A stretch of 64,000 bases of DNA from Molossus alvarezi. Taxonomy: Eukaryota; Chordata; Mammalia; Chiroptera; Molossidae. The notes beneath the pieces are model-generated. The model did not search any database. It saw nothing but the letters and a program-made list of their open reading frames with translations, and was not told the origin of the DNA. Made by a program: the position numbers and the translations under genes. Location: contig CM073895.1 in NCBI GenBank assembly GCA_037176705.1, forward strand, positions 3,639,051-3,703,050, read 5' to 3'. Shown here one piece after another: positions 10,396-22,502 of this stretch; position 1 is the stretch's first letter, and each line of letters begins with the position of its first letter.

Positions 10396-11186
10396 GGATG
10401 AATGAATGGGTGGGTGGATGGATGGATGGACAGGTGGATAGATAAATGGATGGATGGATGGATGGATGGATGGATGGATGGATGGATGGATGGATGAACA
10501 GGTGGATGGATGGATGAACAGGTGGGTGGGTGGATGGATGGATGGATGGATGGATGGATGGATGGATGGACAGGTGGATGGATAGATGGACAGGTGGGTG
10601 GGTGGATGGATGGATGGATGGATGGATGGATGGATGGATGGATGGACAGGTGGATGGATGGACAGGTGGATGGATGGATGGATGGATGGATGGATGGATG
10701 GATGGATGGATGATGGATGGACAGGTGGATGGATGGATGGATGGACAGGTGGATGGATGGATGGACAGGTGGATGGATGGACAGGTGGATGGATGGATGG
10801 ACAGGTGGATGGATGGACAGGTGGATGGATGGATGGACAGGTGGATGGATGGACAGGTAGATGGATGGATGGATGGATGGATGGATGGATGGATGGATGG
10901 ACAGGTGGATGGATGGACAGGTGGATGGATGGATGGATGGATGGATGGATGGATGGATGGATGGACAGGTGGATGGATGGATGGATGGATGGATGGATGG
11001 ATGGATGGATGATGGATGGATGATGGATGGATGGACAGGTGAATGGATGGATGGATGGATGATGGATGGATGATGGATGGATGGACAGGTGAATGGATGG
11101 ATGGATGGATGATGGATGGATGGATGGATGGATGGATGGATGGACAGGTGGATGGATGGATGGATGGATGGTGCATGGATAAATGA
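10366..11186 (+). repeat. Large (GATG)n array with interspersed GGACAGGT units
   Basis: About 820 bp of GATG tetranucleotide repeat, punctuated by the variant octamer GGACAGGT at irregular spacing and by GGATGATGG variants near the distal end. This gives a minisatellite-like pattern. Frames on both strands (Met-Asp-Gly-Trp on plus; Ile-His-Pro-Ser on minus, up to 317 codons) are artefacts. It starts at the L2 terminal repeat, so it was most likely seeded there. Confidence 0.98.
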
Positions 11187-13224
11187 GTGCCTTCGTTATT
11201 ATATTCTCATCACAGAGAACAATGTCCAGCGTGTATCTGTTGGTTAAATGAATAAACCGATCTCAATATCTCACAACACTGAGAATTCTCCATCCCCATG
11301 AGCTTGTTCCTCCCTCAGCTAGGGCTGAGGCCCCTCCTTCACAGCATCCCATTGACCTACTGGACCACGGTGTTGGCATCTATGAGCTTAGGTCCTGTGA
11401 GTGTTCTCTGGCCTCACCAGTAGTTGACTTCTCCCTGGGCAAAGCTCATTCCGCGGCATCTCCCCTCAAGCTCATCTGTATTCAACACTCAATAGGCTAC
11501 CAGCCTACCCTGCAAGGCAGGCCTCTGGTAAGAAGCCACGTGGGCCAACACAAAGAGAATGATAAAGGAGCCCCTTGAATAATTCAACAAACAGCCCAGG
11601 GACTCCGGGCGCCTTTCACAGGTGTTACGTGCCTGTTGGCTGAAACGCAAAGGAAACAGAGAAAATAAGAAGCCACGAGAAGTCTCTGTATGAAGATTAA
11701 AATCTCCTGGTGATAAAACAGCCTCATGTATCAGAGCGAGAGTCGAGAAGAAATAAGAAAATCCAGAAAGTAAATTGGAACTAGGTCAGGAGGACTGGTA
11801 GAGTCACAGTGAAAATACCAGTCCGCGGGAGAAAATTGAAAATAACTGCCCTTGGAGGGGCCGATGGCAGGTTCCCTCAAGATGGGCTCGCAGCCCTCCT
11901 GGCCTTACCTCCGGGGGGCTCACAGCTGGTGCTGGGCAGGACTCGGGGAGCGAAGCCTTGTCAGTGCTCGGGTCAGGGAGACCTCACTGACGAGCTCGGG
12001 AGTAAACAGTGTCCTGGGAGCCGGACGCACGCTGAGTTGCTGGGAGGACAGTCTGCAGCAGGCAGGAACTCGCTTCCGGACTCCGCCCTTTGAAGTCCAG
12101 GCGTCCCTGGTCAGCCACGCGTGAGCGGGGCCAGCATGGGCGGTGGCGTGTGCAACTCTGGGGCCTTGGTCCAAGGCAGTGGACAGACATCTACCTGCGC
12201 TGTCCGCAGCAGGGTGGAGTGACCCCACACTGCATGTCCACTTCATGTCACCTCCTTCCCAGCACGGCAGGCTGTGGGGGACCGGTAGCGTGCTTGAACG
12301 GACGGGCCCGGAGAAGAAGCGGAAGTGACCTGTACCAGGTGAGGACGCTGCCTCACCGCCTTCCCTTCTCTGGCTATTTCGCCTACGTGTTGAAGGTCCT
12401 GCCTCAGTCTTGACCGCCTGTCCTGGCTTCAGCACCCATTCTTTCCATGTGACCCCCAGGCCCTGATCACGTCTGGGCCCCTGACCCCCAACCTTGACCT
12501 CCAGCCTCAGTGCCTCTCCTGAGCCTCAGAGTTACATCCGGCACCACTTGGTACCAACTATGTTTGTTCTTCCCAGGCCAAGCAGGCGTCTGGAGTCCTG
12601 CCCGCCCCGTGGGGTCGTCCCCACCCCCCTCACACACACCGTGGTGCGTCCACCCCCACACACTCACGTCAAACCCCGGGGGGCATCTCGGAGGAGTCCT
12701 TTCCCCTCGGCAGCCCCCACCTCTGAGAGGCCATCTGGATGCCTGGGCTCCCCTGGGGACACGGGCCCGAGCTCTGAGCACAGGCCTGTCCGCTCGTCCG
12801 CAGGTGCTGCCAGGGCCGGTCTACGTGCTGGGAGCCCGGCCCCCCCGGGGCCTAACCCTGGAGCTGGGAGAGTCTAACCCCGGTGCTGTGGCGACAAGAG
12901 CGGGGTGGGGCCCAAAGGCCTGCAGAAGTCAGAGGGATGTCCTCAGGACATAACGGGGAGCAAGGGTGGGATGAGAGCTGGGCACAGGCCCCTCTGAGGA
13001 CTTGGACTTTCCTCCGAATGAGACGGAAGCCACCGGAGAGCTTGAGATGAGGGTGAATGGTGTTACCTGCCTTCTGTGTCACAATGTGTCCCTAGAGAGG
13101 CGAGAGTGGCAGCCTTGAGACCAGGAGGTCAGGAGGTGCCACGGAGACGCTGCGCCTGACCAGCCGGGCAGCAGGGGACGGGGTGAGGATGGGCTCGGGC
13201 CCAGGGAGCCTTTGGAAAGGTAAT
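11187..13224. other. Unique intergenic DNA, 2 kb
   Basis: No exon or known repeat is supported. The part at 11,540-11,830 is relatively AT-rich (GAATAATTCAACAAACAG; GTGATAAAACAGCCTCATGT) and could be a weak conserved element. From 11,850 the sequence is GC-rich and featureless. Confidence 0.45.
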
Positions 13225-13665
13225 CAACTCATCCTACCCCTTGGACTGAACCTGTCCAGGGCTTCCTGTTGTCCCGAACCCCCAAACTCCTCAGCCAACT
13301 CATAGGGCCCAGAGGTCAGCCCCCAACTCTCTCTTAACCCGGTGTTCCTCCTGCCCACCCTCACTCACTGCCCTGAAGTCATGCCAGCCTCCCTGGGTTC
13401 CTCCAACACAGGGAGCTCAGTCCTGCCCCAGGACCTTTGCACCTGCTCTCCCCTCTGCCTGGACTGCTCTTCCCCGATCCTCACCCAGCTGCTTCTTTCT
13501 GGACATCGGGTCTCAGCTCTACTGTCCCCTCCTCGGAGAGGCCACCCTGACCCTCCACCACTCTCACCATCACCGTATCCCTTGTACTTTACTAAAAACA
13601 TCTTCCAGTGCTGGGTGTTTTTCCAGGTGTTCATTTTCTGCACCACCGTCCTCCCCCAGCTGACG
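13225..13665 (+). mobile_element. LINE-2 3' region
   Basis: Clear L2 order: CCTTTGCACCTGCTCTCCCC, TCTGCCTGGACTGCTCTTCC (13,456), GGTCTCAGCTCTACTGTCCC (13,509), CTCGGAGAGGCCACCCTGAC (13,533), then TATCCCTTGTACTTTACTA. A well-preserved but noncoding fossil; the open frame of about 180 codons here is L2-derived and partly chance. Confidence 0.85.
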
Positions 13666-15839
13666 TGGAACCTGCGCGGGCACAGCATTCTCTGGTCGCT
13701 TCACTTGTTCACCGCCAGCGTCTGGAATCGGACCGTTTTCGAACCGCCACCCGTACAGGTCTGCTCAGCAGGAAGGCGTGAGACAGCGGAAGTGCCGTCC
13801 TCCGAGCCACCAGCTCCAGGGGCCCGCAGGGCCCCTCGGAGTTGTCATTCGCCAACACGCCATTTGCCGACAACAAGGAGTCCAGATGGCAGGTGAGGCG
13901 AAACCCAGCATCTTCCCGCAGGTGGCCCGCGGGGACTGAGCTGCTGCGCACGGTGCATGCCCAGCCCCGGCTCGGCGCCCTGGGTGCCCACATCAAAATG
14001 CCCTCCGGGGAGGAACACAAGCGGCTGCCCCTGGCAGAGCGCACTGGGTCCCTTCTCCTCCCCTGGCACCTGTCCCTCACTGCCCTGGGGCTGCTCTCCA
14101 AAGCTGCCGGAGCACAGAAGAGCCCCACCCACCCCGCCCGCTCAGCCCCAGCCGGGCCCCTTTGGGGGGCTGCCGAGCCTGAGGGTCTCGGGAAGGAGGA
14201 CCTGGCTGGGTCCTCTCCAAGCGGCCCGAAGAGCCCCGAACAAACAAACCAGACCGCGGTCTCTGCCCGGTGGCGAGGGAGCCGCTCTGGGTGGGCCGTC
14301 GCCTTCTGCAGCTGGCGAGGACTTGGTCAGCTGGGGCGGCCTCGTTCGTTCCCCACAGTCCCGGAGGCTGGCATTCCAAGGTCAAAGGGTGGCTACGGGT
14401 GGCTTCTCGCTGGCTCTCTGTCCCCCTCCCCTGAGCCCCTGAAGGCGGGGGGGGGTTCTTACAAACACCAGCCCTAGAGGACCAGGACCCCATCCTGTGA
14501 CCTCGTCAACCTTAATTCCTCATCTAGGAGGTCATCCATTGGGGGTGAGGGCTTCACCCTAGGAATTTGGGGGACACAAGTCTCCATAACAGGTGGTCAC
14601 CTGCATCTCACATGGGTTCTCTGACCCCCATTTTTGTATCCTCTTGTGGGCAGAGACCCCCACACACACAGTCCCCATGGAGAAGTGGAGATCTGAGAAG
14701 AGGGAGCCAGACGAAATGAGGCTGCACGTATCACTGAGAGAATGTTCTGGAAGGGCTGACAGTGCAGGAGGGAGGAAGGGACCCTGGACCACGAGGCAGC
14801 TCATGGATCGAGGACACAGTGTGCCAGGAGCCTGAGGCTGTGCACGTGACCAGGACACGGAGCTGGGCGGGCCACACGGCATCACTGGGAGGCACAGGGA
14901 CTCCCCAAGGTCCAGGCCCAGAGCGGCGGGAGCCTTGTAAGAACCGGGCTCTGTGCCCCCGGTTCATTCAGGGGGAGGAGCCACAATGCCCCACCTGTCG
15001 CCAAGTCTTCTCCTGGCCACCATCACAGAGCCCCTGCCTCTGCCATCCGCACCGAGGTGGGGAGCTGGGGAGCTGGGGAGGCAGATCGCAGCCCAGGCTG
15101 GTGGCCATGACCACCCTGGAGAAGCTGGGACAACAGTGGTGACCTGTCCTGACCACCCTCTGTCCAGGTCCACCCACCAGCCTGTCCTCGGCACCCCTCC
15201 GGGTGCTCGCCCTTGGGCGCCGCTCACAGCATGACCCTCACACCCTGATGTGCCAGCGGGGTCTGCCCAGCTGAGCTGGGGGTTGGAGGTCAGAAGTCAG
15301 GGAGGAGGTGGCTGGGCCGGGACACAACGTAAGTCAGAGTGGGGGGCTGTCATCCTCGGGGAGATGGGCGTCCCTGTGTCTCAGCACGGGCCACGTGGCG
15401 GTCACAGCCCCCCGCTGGCTCGGCCTGGGTGGCAGAGTCCTCTGCAGTCATCTATCCGGACCTGACTCAGCCCACAGGGCACAGCTGCTTTCTGTCCTCG
15501 AGGAGCAGGGCCGTCAGCTGTCACCGCTGTGCCCATCAGGACTCCAGGCATCGGCTGCAGCCTCTGCTGTGACAGGCGCCCTGTCCCTTTGCCACAGTGA
15601 GCCCTGCCCGTGTGGCACCACAGCTGTGTGCCAACGAGCACCCCAGAACTGTCCCCACAGCCAGAACACACCCGCTGCCTCAGCCCCGCACGCTCCCCAG
15701 GGAGCTGTCAGCTCCTCCAAGCCAAGAGCCCTTCAGCTCTCCAAGGCCCCCAGACCCTCTGCTCCACACCAAGGGTCCTGGGAAGCTGAGAGGGTGACGT
15801 CCACAGTCTCCCTTGGTCCCCAACCCAGAGACCGCAGCA
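13666..15839. other. GC-rich unique DNA
   Basis: GC-rich, stop-poor on both strands (several frames of 100-210 codons), but no frame shows domains, codon bias or consistent splice signals. A short run of GGGGAGCTG copies near 15,060 is the only small repeat. No gene is called. Confidence 0.5.
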
Positions 15840-16330
15840 CATCTTGGTCATAAAATCCCTCACCTCTATCACCTCCAGGGACCTCATCCTCCCTCCGTCA
15901 TCCCCGCCCACCCTGCCTCAACCACTCCCCCTCCCGAGACCTCACTCCATTCCAGTCGTGGACTCCAGGGACCCACCCCCCTTTGGACACCCTCTTTAGA
16001 GTGCTCACCCCACCTCCCCACTCCTTCTGTGAATATCAGGCAGACGTTGAGTTGAATGGACCTTCTTGATGACAGACGCCTGCTCTCTGGCCACAACCTC
16101 CTCCTTCCTTTCCTGCTCCTTCATGGGACGTCCGGCCTGGTCCCTGCCTGGCCTCCCAGCTGACCCTCTGTCTTCAGTCTCCACTCAGAACCCCCAATTC
16201 CACAGATCTCCAGCTTCTTTCCCACCAAGACTCAACTCCTTTGTGTGTCCGTCGGACCCTGTCTGCAACATTCCAACCTGGATTCCACCTGCCCGTCCAC
16301 CCTCCCCCCACACACACACAACACCAGGTG
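15840..16330. other. Pyrimidine-biased (CT-rich) stretch
   Basis: About 490 bp whose plus strand is strongly enriched in C and T (for example ACCTCATCCTCCCTCCGTCA). It ends in a short CA run at about 16,310. It may be diverged L2 internal sequence, but I cannot assign it. Confidence 0.4.
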
Positions 16331-17069
16331 GCTGAGCCTTCAGTTGGCGCCAGGATCTCCGTGACACCGCCACGTGTCCCTGTGGCCTGCCGCACCCCGG
16401 GCACCTTCCTCCCCCATTCCAGCAGGGGCTGCGGTCTCCCTGCATCCTCCGGTCCCCTCTTCCTCCAGTCCCAGGGTGCTGGGGACACAAAGAAACAGTC
16501 TGGGAAACAACAGAGCCCGCTGGAGGTGGCCTGCTCCCCGAAACAAGAAGGCTCTAATGAGATAAAGGGAACTTTTCACCGTGAAAGGAGACGGACGTAA
16601 TTTATGTGCAGATGGCGGCCCCTCGAGAGGATCACCATGCCGGGGAACAATGCAGCCGAGCAGGAAGCGCCGTGCAGCCCGGGTTCCTGGAGCCCCTCAT
16701 TAATCACAGCCCTGCGCATGCCACCTGCCGGCACACGTGCACACGCAGTCGGGGGTGCGCGCCCCAGCGGGGGTGGGGGCGTCGGCCGGGAACTGCTTTG
16801 GCCGGGAAAGGTCGGGTTCCCAGCTGCAGGCTTGGCCGGCATGCTTTCGCTCCGCTTTGAGGTGGTTTGTGAAGCACCCCGTTGTCTTCAGCACCTCAGC
16901 TGAACCTCCTAACACGGCGTGGGGCACCGGGCATGGGCATTCTAACTGCGGGGGGCGGGGGGGCGCAGCATGGACAAGTTCCTACAGCTGGTTCACGACA
17001 GAGGCCAGACTGGGATGGCGGTGTCCTCGGATGGCCTAGTGAGCTCTTTCTGGTTCATCATGATGAGGG
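16331..17069. other. Unique DNA with a small enhancer-like patch
   Basis: The 16,555-16,720 part (ATGAGATAAAGGGAAC, ACGTAATTTATGTGCAGATG, CATTAATCACAGCC) is motif-rich and non-repetitive, with GATA-, E-box- and TAAT-like words. Remaining bases are GC-rich and unassigned. Confidence 0.35.
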
Positions 17070-17256
17070 CACCCCCGGGGGCATCGAACTGCCACCACGG
17101 ACAGGGAGGATGGTTCGTCAGGGCAGGGCGGTCCTGGCCTCCACCCCCGGATGCTAGGACTGTGTCCCTAGCCCCGGCAGTTGTGACAACCCACAGTGTC
17201 TCCAGGCATGACCCAATGCCCTCTTGAGGGTGGATCCCGCATGTTGAGAACCGCTG
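17070..17256 (-). mobile_element. MER5A-like hAT DNA transposon fossil
   Basis: It ends in TGTTGAGAACCGCTG (17,242-17,256), the reverse of the MER5A terminus CAGTGGTTCTCAAC. It carries a TTGTGACAACCCACAGTGTC internal segment and a CCCTCTTGAGGGTGGATCC region, in the expected order. The size of about 190 bp fits the nonautonomous element; no transposase. Confidence 0.75.
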
Positions 17257-17869
17257 TCCCTGCCCCATGATCACACAGACCACGATCGTTCATCTCCCTC
17301 CCTGCGACGTGGAGAAATGCGCTCTGGGCAGCACCCTCGATTCTCCTGGGTTGGCTTCTCTGAATCTGACCATGAACCTGAGACAGTGGGACGAACCCAG
17401 AACAATAACTTCGTGGTCACAGTTCAGAAATGGTCAGTGGCACCGTCTCCACAGGTAAGCCACCTGGGCGAGACCCTCAGCGTCGCCACTTGGGTTGATC
17501 AACCTGAAACAGCTCCAGAAGGCATCTAAGGAACGCCTCCTCCCAAGCAGAAGGATTGCGCCGTTGCTGTCCAAGCCTCGGAAAAGTTGGGGAAACTTCA
17601 GCTGCAAGTCGTGACCGAGGGATCAGCCTCCCCAGGACGCAAGAGCTCGCTCGCCCAGCCCGGCGACATCCATCAGCGTCCTTCTGGCTGTAAGACACTC
17701 ACCTCCCCTAACGCTCTCCTTGGGCAGGAAGCGGGCGACGGATTACGGAGCGTGAGTCATTGCCCGAGGGACGGTAAGGGAAGCCGGCAGAAGCCCCAGG
17801 GAGTCACAGCTTGGTGGAGAGACAACGGCTGGGTGACGATGATTCTGCGGGAAGGATCTCATCAATGGC
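17257..17869. other. Unique DNA, nothing recognised
   Basis: Intergenic, moderate GC, with no supported feature. Confidence 0.4.
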
Positions 17870-18060
17870 CGTAGTTGGAGACGGCGTGTGTGTTGGCGGA
17901 TACTGCGAATGCAAACAGGCGCCCGCGGATGCGCGGCTTGTGTGTCAGTGGCCTCGTGGACGTGGGTACGGAGGTGTCCGCCTTCTACGCGGACGCCCGA
18001 GCGCGCACGGTGATGCTCCGCTCGGAAGTGATTTGCGATCGGCACGTGGGAGACCAATCC
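17870..18060. promoter_or_regulatory. Short CpG-dense patch
   Basis: CpG dinucleotides are packed through this 190 bp (for example GCGCCCGCGGATGCGCGG near 17,921 and CCCGAGCGCGCACGG near 17,995), while flanking DNA is CpG-poor. It is too short for a classical CpG island but could be a CpG-island shore, a promoter remnant or a hypomethylated element. The open frame through it has no recognisable domain. Confidence 0.35.
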
Positions 18061-18714
18061 TCTGGATGAGAGGGAAGGAACCCAGAATGTTCCAAGCGTG
18101 GGTGTCAAAAGCTTCCATTTGATTTGGGGCCACAAAGGATTCAAAAGACACCAAGTCATCAATACCCTCGTGGAGGGGAGACGTCCCAGGCTCTGGAAAT
18201 TAGCAATTGAAACTGACGAGCACAAACCCTTGCCCGGAAAACCAGTTATCACAGGACGACCGGGTGCTGGCCACACCCCAAGAGAACCCCGGGTGTTTCT
18301 GCTCAAACTCCCCTGCTCAGCGCCAGACCCTCCACTTCTGGATCGAAATAGGTTTGTTTTTCCCAAAGAGCAGGGTCACGCACTCAGAATGAAGTCAGCT
18401 GTCCTGTGCAGACACATCCAAGGCCCTGGGGTTGAAAATCTGACTGAACATGTCTTGCAGGACCACCCCCTCGTCCACCTGGACAGCCTCGTCCCCTCGC
18501 CCAGTTGTGCGGAGCTTCCCACACCCGAGCCTCCAACACCCGAGCCGGCAACACGACCTTGTCCTTTGCACGTGAGCCTCGAGAATTAGAATCCGGGCAG
18601 AGTGGTTGGCAGCCCTGGCAGACTGGACGCTTGCCCGTGAGCCACCCCCACACGGGCCCGGCTCAGAAAAGGAGGCACCTTTCCCCCTAAAATGCATGGG
18701 GCTTTTTCTCTATT
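18061..18714. other. Unique DNA, nothing recognised
   Basis: Intergenic sequence, with no repeat or exon supported. Confidence 0.4.
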
Positions 18715-19080
18715 TTGTATTTTTCAATTGAGGCAAAAATCCTCGTAATAGAAAATGAGCGATGATTGTTTTAGAAGGTACGATCCGGGGCGCTTACTGC
18801 ATTGTCAGGGCTGTGCGACCGTCACCAGCCGCTCACGACGAGGCAGCGGCATGACCCCAAAAGGAGCCCTGCCCCCACAGAACAGTCCCTCCTCTCCGGC
18901 CCCTGGTGAGCACCAACCTACCTGTGGCCTTCCGCCTAGCAGGATGCCTCCGAGGTCCACCCCCGTCGAGGCATCTACCAGTTCATTCCCTTTTCTGGCC
19001 ACATAGCGCTCCACCGAATGGGGAGGCCACCTTTCCTTCTGCCGTTCGTCCATCGGTGGGCAGCTGGTTGTTTCCGGCGC
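18715..19080 (-). mobile_element. Old LINE-1 (L1M-type) fragment
   Basis: Reverse-orientation L1M signature. TTTTCAATTGAGGCAAAAAT is followed by a CCGTCACCAGCC segment (equivalent to the 'caaccatcacc' block), GACCCCAAAAGGAGCCCTGC, and a CCCTGGTGAGCACCAACC equivalent of the 'cctggcaaccac' block. Heavily diverged and without reading frame. Confidence 0.65.
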
Positions 19081-20224
19081 CAAGTCTGGAGCCGGAAACA
19101 CCAGCTGGGAAGAGTAGGGGTCCCCGCTTGCAGCCCTTTGGGGACGTGCCCAGCGGGGGTCCGCAGGTCCGGGGCAGCTGTGTGTGTCCTCCTGAGGGAG
19201 GCGCACCGGCGTTTAATCCCTGCCTGCCGGGTTTACTGGCAGCTTCTCTGACCCCTCGCCCCGCCCTGGTCCTAGCGTAACCTAATTGCACAGCCGCAGC
19301 CACGCACTGAGTCCCAGTGACCGTGTCTGTCCAGGGACAGCCCACGGGATGTACGACTTCTCTCGCCGGGAGCTCAGGCTGGTGCAGGTGGAGGCCGCAG
19401 GGCCCCAGTGTGGCGCTGACAACTCGGTTTGCACTAGACCCACCTCTCCGACTCCTGGGCCCAGGTGTCCAGGTCCATCCCCTTCACCAGGCCAAGGACC
19501 AAGGGAGACACCTGGGCAGAAACCCACCATCTGTGTATTAAGGTCATTGCAAATGGTGGCCCCCCACCAGGCTCTCCCAGGCCCATCCACGTCTCATGAG
19601 CTTCCAGGGGCGCTGGCTGAACCATGACCAAGACTGGCAAGAGAGCCCCAAACCCGAATGCGTGAGCCCCCGCCTGCTGACAGGCTGCGGGCCCTCGGTC
19701 CTGCTCCGTGCCTGGTTCCCATGGCCTCTGCGGGGTGCTGAGACCCCTCCTCGGCAGGCTGGAAACCAAACCCCCCGCCTGGTCCCAGAGCACCTCCCAG
19801 CTCTCGGTGGGAAGGACTGTTGAACTGGCCTGAAGCAAAGCCGAGGCTGGGAGTTTCTCCACCGAGGGCCTCTGTGAGGGAAGGGGAAGAGGGTCCGCCG
19901 CCGCTCCTTCCCGCGCCACGGCTCAGTGCTGCGCCCCATGCCTGCTGGGGCATGTCCGTGGTCACGGTGCAGTTACTCAGTACTGTGATCTGTAAGGAAG
20001 ATACCTTTGGTCATTCTCATATGCATTTGGTCTTCGTCCAGAGTCCCTGGCTCAAAGCCCCCGGGCCCCTGGGGATGTCCTGAGCTAGAGGAGCGACGGA
20101 ACCACCTTTTGTCACAATATTTTGTCTCTGGTCCTCAGTTCCCGAAATCCCTTCAGGGCCATAAAGACCACACGGGTGTCTTGCTACAAATAACAAGCCT
20201 CTTTCCACCACACCTGAGTTTACG
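19081..20224. other. GC-rich unique DNA
   Basis: Stop-poor overlapping frames on both strands without domain content. Nothing else recognised. Confidence 0.45.
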
Positions 20225-20850
20225 TTAATGAGGTGACTTTTGGAAAACACAGGAGGATGGGGCAGGTTGCCAGGGGAACCAGCCTTGTGATTGGAGGGTT
20301 GGAACTTTCAGTCCCACCCCCTGACTTCCGAGGGGAGACGGGCTGGTGGTTGAACCAATCGCCGACGCTCAGTCATTCCATCAATCCTGCTAGTGATGAA
20401 GCCATCCGGAAAGGATGGGTTCCCAGAGCTTCCGGCTTGGGGTACCAGAAGCTTCCACCTGCCACCGTGCTGGGCCCCAAGCCCCCTGAGAGCCAGAGCT
20501 CCTGTCCCCAAGGCCTCACTCTCTGTATCTCTTCATCGGGCTGTTGATTTATCTCTTCTAATATCCTTTGTAATAAACGGGTACTCAAGTGAGTAAATGA
20601 GTCTCTGTGGGCCATCCTAGCAAATTAATGGCACCAAGGAGGGGGCTGTGAGCCCTCTGATTTAAGGCCCGTGGGTAGGGAGCTCAGGTGACAGCCTGGA
20701 TTTGGGACTGGCCTCTGCAGGGGGCCCTGAGACAGCCCGACCGTGGGGTCCACTGTGCCCCTCAGGGGGATGGTGTCGGACTGAGCTGCACTGTAGAACT
20801 CGCAGCAGGTGTCCAAGAACAACCTGTGTCAAGGGCGCCCCTGGAACGGG
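20225..20850 (+). mobile_element. MER/LTR-type interspersed repeat, near complete
   Basis: Landmarks in order: TGATTGGAGGGTTGGAACTT (20,288), TCAGTCCCACCCCCTGACTT, CAATCCTGCTAGTGATGAAG, TTTGTAATAAACGGGTACTC (20,568), CCATCCTAGCAAATTAATGG and GACTGGCCTCTGCAGGGGGC. The AATAAA-like polyadenylation word sits where an LTR R/U5 would be expected. The layout is a familiar eutherian interspersed repeat, but I am unsure of its official name. Confidence 0.6.
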
Positions 20851-20959
20851 TGACCCAAACCCTGAGTGGCCATCACAGCCCCAAGCATCACCGTCCCCAG
20901 GACCCCTTCCCTCTCCAGCAGGCGTGGGAATTCCCCACATTCATAGCTCTTTTCGGTAG
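20851..20959. other. Short unique spacer
   Basis: Nothing recognised. Confidence 0.3.
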
Positions 20960-21345
20960 CAACAGGAAAAGCAAAACTTTTCAGAGGGAAAAAAAAAATG
21001 AGAGCGAGACAGAAAAAAAAACCCCAAAAAACAACAGATGAACAATTTGCAAGAGCTCCTAAGGAAAATGTCCTATTAGAGGGGAAATGATGAGCACACA
21101 CGGTTGAGCAACAACGTGTCTGCGGAGAAGAATGGACCGGATCTCGCGGAAACGACAGCATTGTCCCAGCCCCGGCTCACGGGCCCGGCCCCCTGACCAT
21201 GCTTTGCAGACGTCATTGATTACGGCCGTTCTGCTGCGGCCGGCACAGTCAGACACATCTCAAACATGGCCACGTTTATGAAAGACGGTCGCAGTCATTG
21301 GCAGGATAATTACCATTTTAATCTCAGCCCAGCCCGTAGGAGCAA
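20960..21345. promoter_or_regulatory. AT-rich island, candidate conserved noncoding element
   Basis: Two A-rich runs at about 20,990-21,030, then non-repetitive sequence with GATGAACAATTTGCAAGAGC, CAGACGTCATTGATTACGG (21,207) and AGGATAATTACCATTTTAAT (21,303). CRE-like and homeodomain-like words are clustered, and GC drops relative to both sides. Confidence 0.35.
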
Positions 21346-22502
21346 ATTGCTTCATACGGAACCAGGTTTTCTGTGAGTCCTGATGGGCTGCCGTGCAGGC
21401 TGGAAACCACTCTGGGCTTGTTCTGCGGAGTCTGTGGGGGGCGGGGGACCTGCTCCTCCGGGCTGGACAGATGGGGCAGCCCCCGCTCCGCGCCTGAGGG
21501 CCCGCGTAGTGGCATCTTCACAGTCTCATCGGTCTGATTCACAGCTCTCTCGTTAGCAGAGGTGCTCTCACCGACAGGGTGGGGGAGGGGGAGAGGAAAG
21601 CCAGTAAGATTGTCCTGCCCGGAGCTGTCCTGAGCACAGAAATCTGGGAGTAGACTGGCCCACCTCCAAAGCAATGAGAGCCCTAGGGATCCGGTGAGAG
21701 CCCCAGTATCGAAGGAAGTTGCCCCGTCCGCAAACTCGGTGCCAAAGGCAGGACCCTCTCTGCACAATGAGGGGACCTCATCAGAACCAGAGGGCACTGC
21801 AGGGAGGTCAGCGGGAGAAAGGCAGAGGGTGTGGAAGGGGGCAGAGGGCAAGGCTGGGCAGCCAGGGAGAGGGAGGGGCTGGGCAGGGGCAGGACAGCAC
21901 AGGTGACTGGGACGGTCTGTGGGAGCACAGCACGAAGCTCTGCTGGGGGACCTAAGGCGTGACGGTCAGGAACCCTCAGGTAGCGGTCGCAGGGAGTGTG
22001 TGCAGAATGGGGTCCCCTCGAGTGGTCAGGAGGAGGCTCATTCAAATGACTGGGCTCCCACTTCCGATCCGCTGCTTCAGGTTCCTCCTAAATACTCCCA
22101 CGAAATAGGCATCCAGCCTGGGCCACCTCCACCCAGAGACCTGAGGGCATCTGTATGGGACACAGAGGCCAGTCCCGGGAGGGGAGAGGAGAGGCCAGTG
22201 AGGTCGAGCCAAGAAGAGAACGTTCTGGAGAGGGCCAGCCTGGCGCCCGTCCAGGACGCTGGGACAGGAAGGACAGGGCAGTGTGGCCGCATGCAGACAG
22301 AGGACACCCTGTGGGGGAGGGGCCTGCAGCGGGGAGAAGCCAACACCCCCTGAGTGAGCATGAGGTGAGGGTGGAAACCCATTGCACAGACCTGCTTCCC
22401 CGGGCTTTTCCATCCCTGGCGGAGAAAAGGGCCAGTTAACTGAGGAGCCTCGGTGTTTGGAGAGCAGCCAGGAGAGCACATCTGTGACAGGGGGGAGCCA
22501 GT
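21346..22502. other. GC-rich unique DNA
   Basis: Intergenic, purine-biased on the plus strand toward its right end, with no supported gene or repeat. Confidence 0.45.

Noticed and set aside
10223..11176. 317-codon minus frame
   Set aside because: Reverse of the GATG array; ends in an L2 fossil.
10366..11186. CRISPR-like array of repeats and spacers
   Set aside because: GGACAGGT variants look spacer-separated, but the spacers are themselves GATG repeats. This is a eukaryotic microsatellite.
17811..18122. Possible exon in the CpG-dense patch
   Set aside because: Two alternative frames are equally open, no splice-site pair or domain is evident, and CpG density alone does not make an exon.
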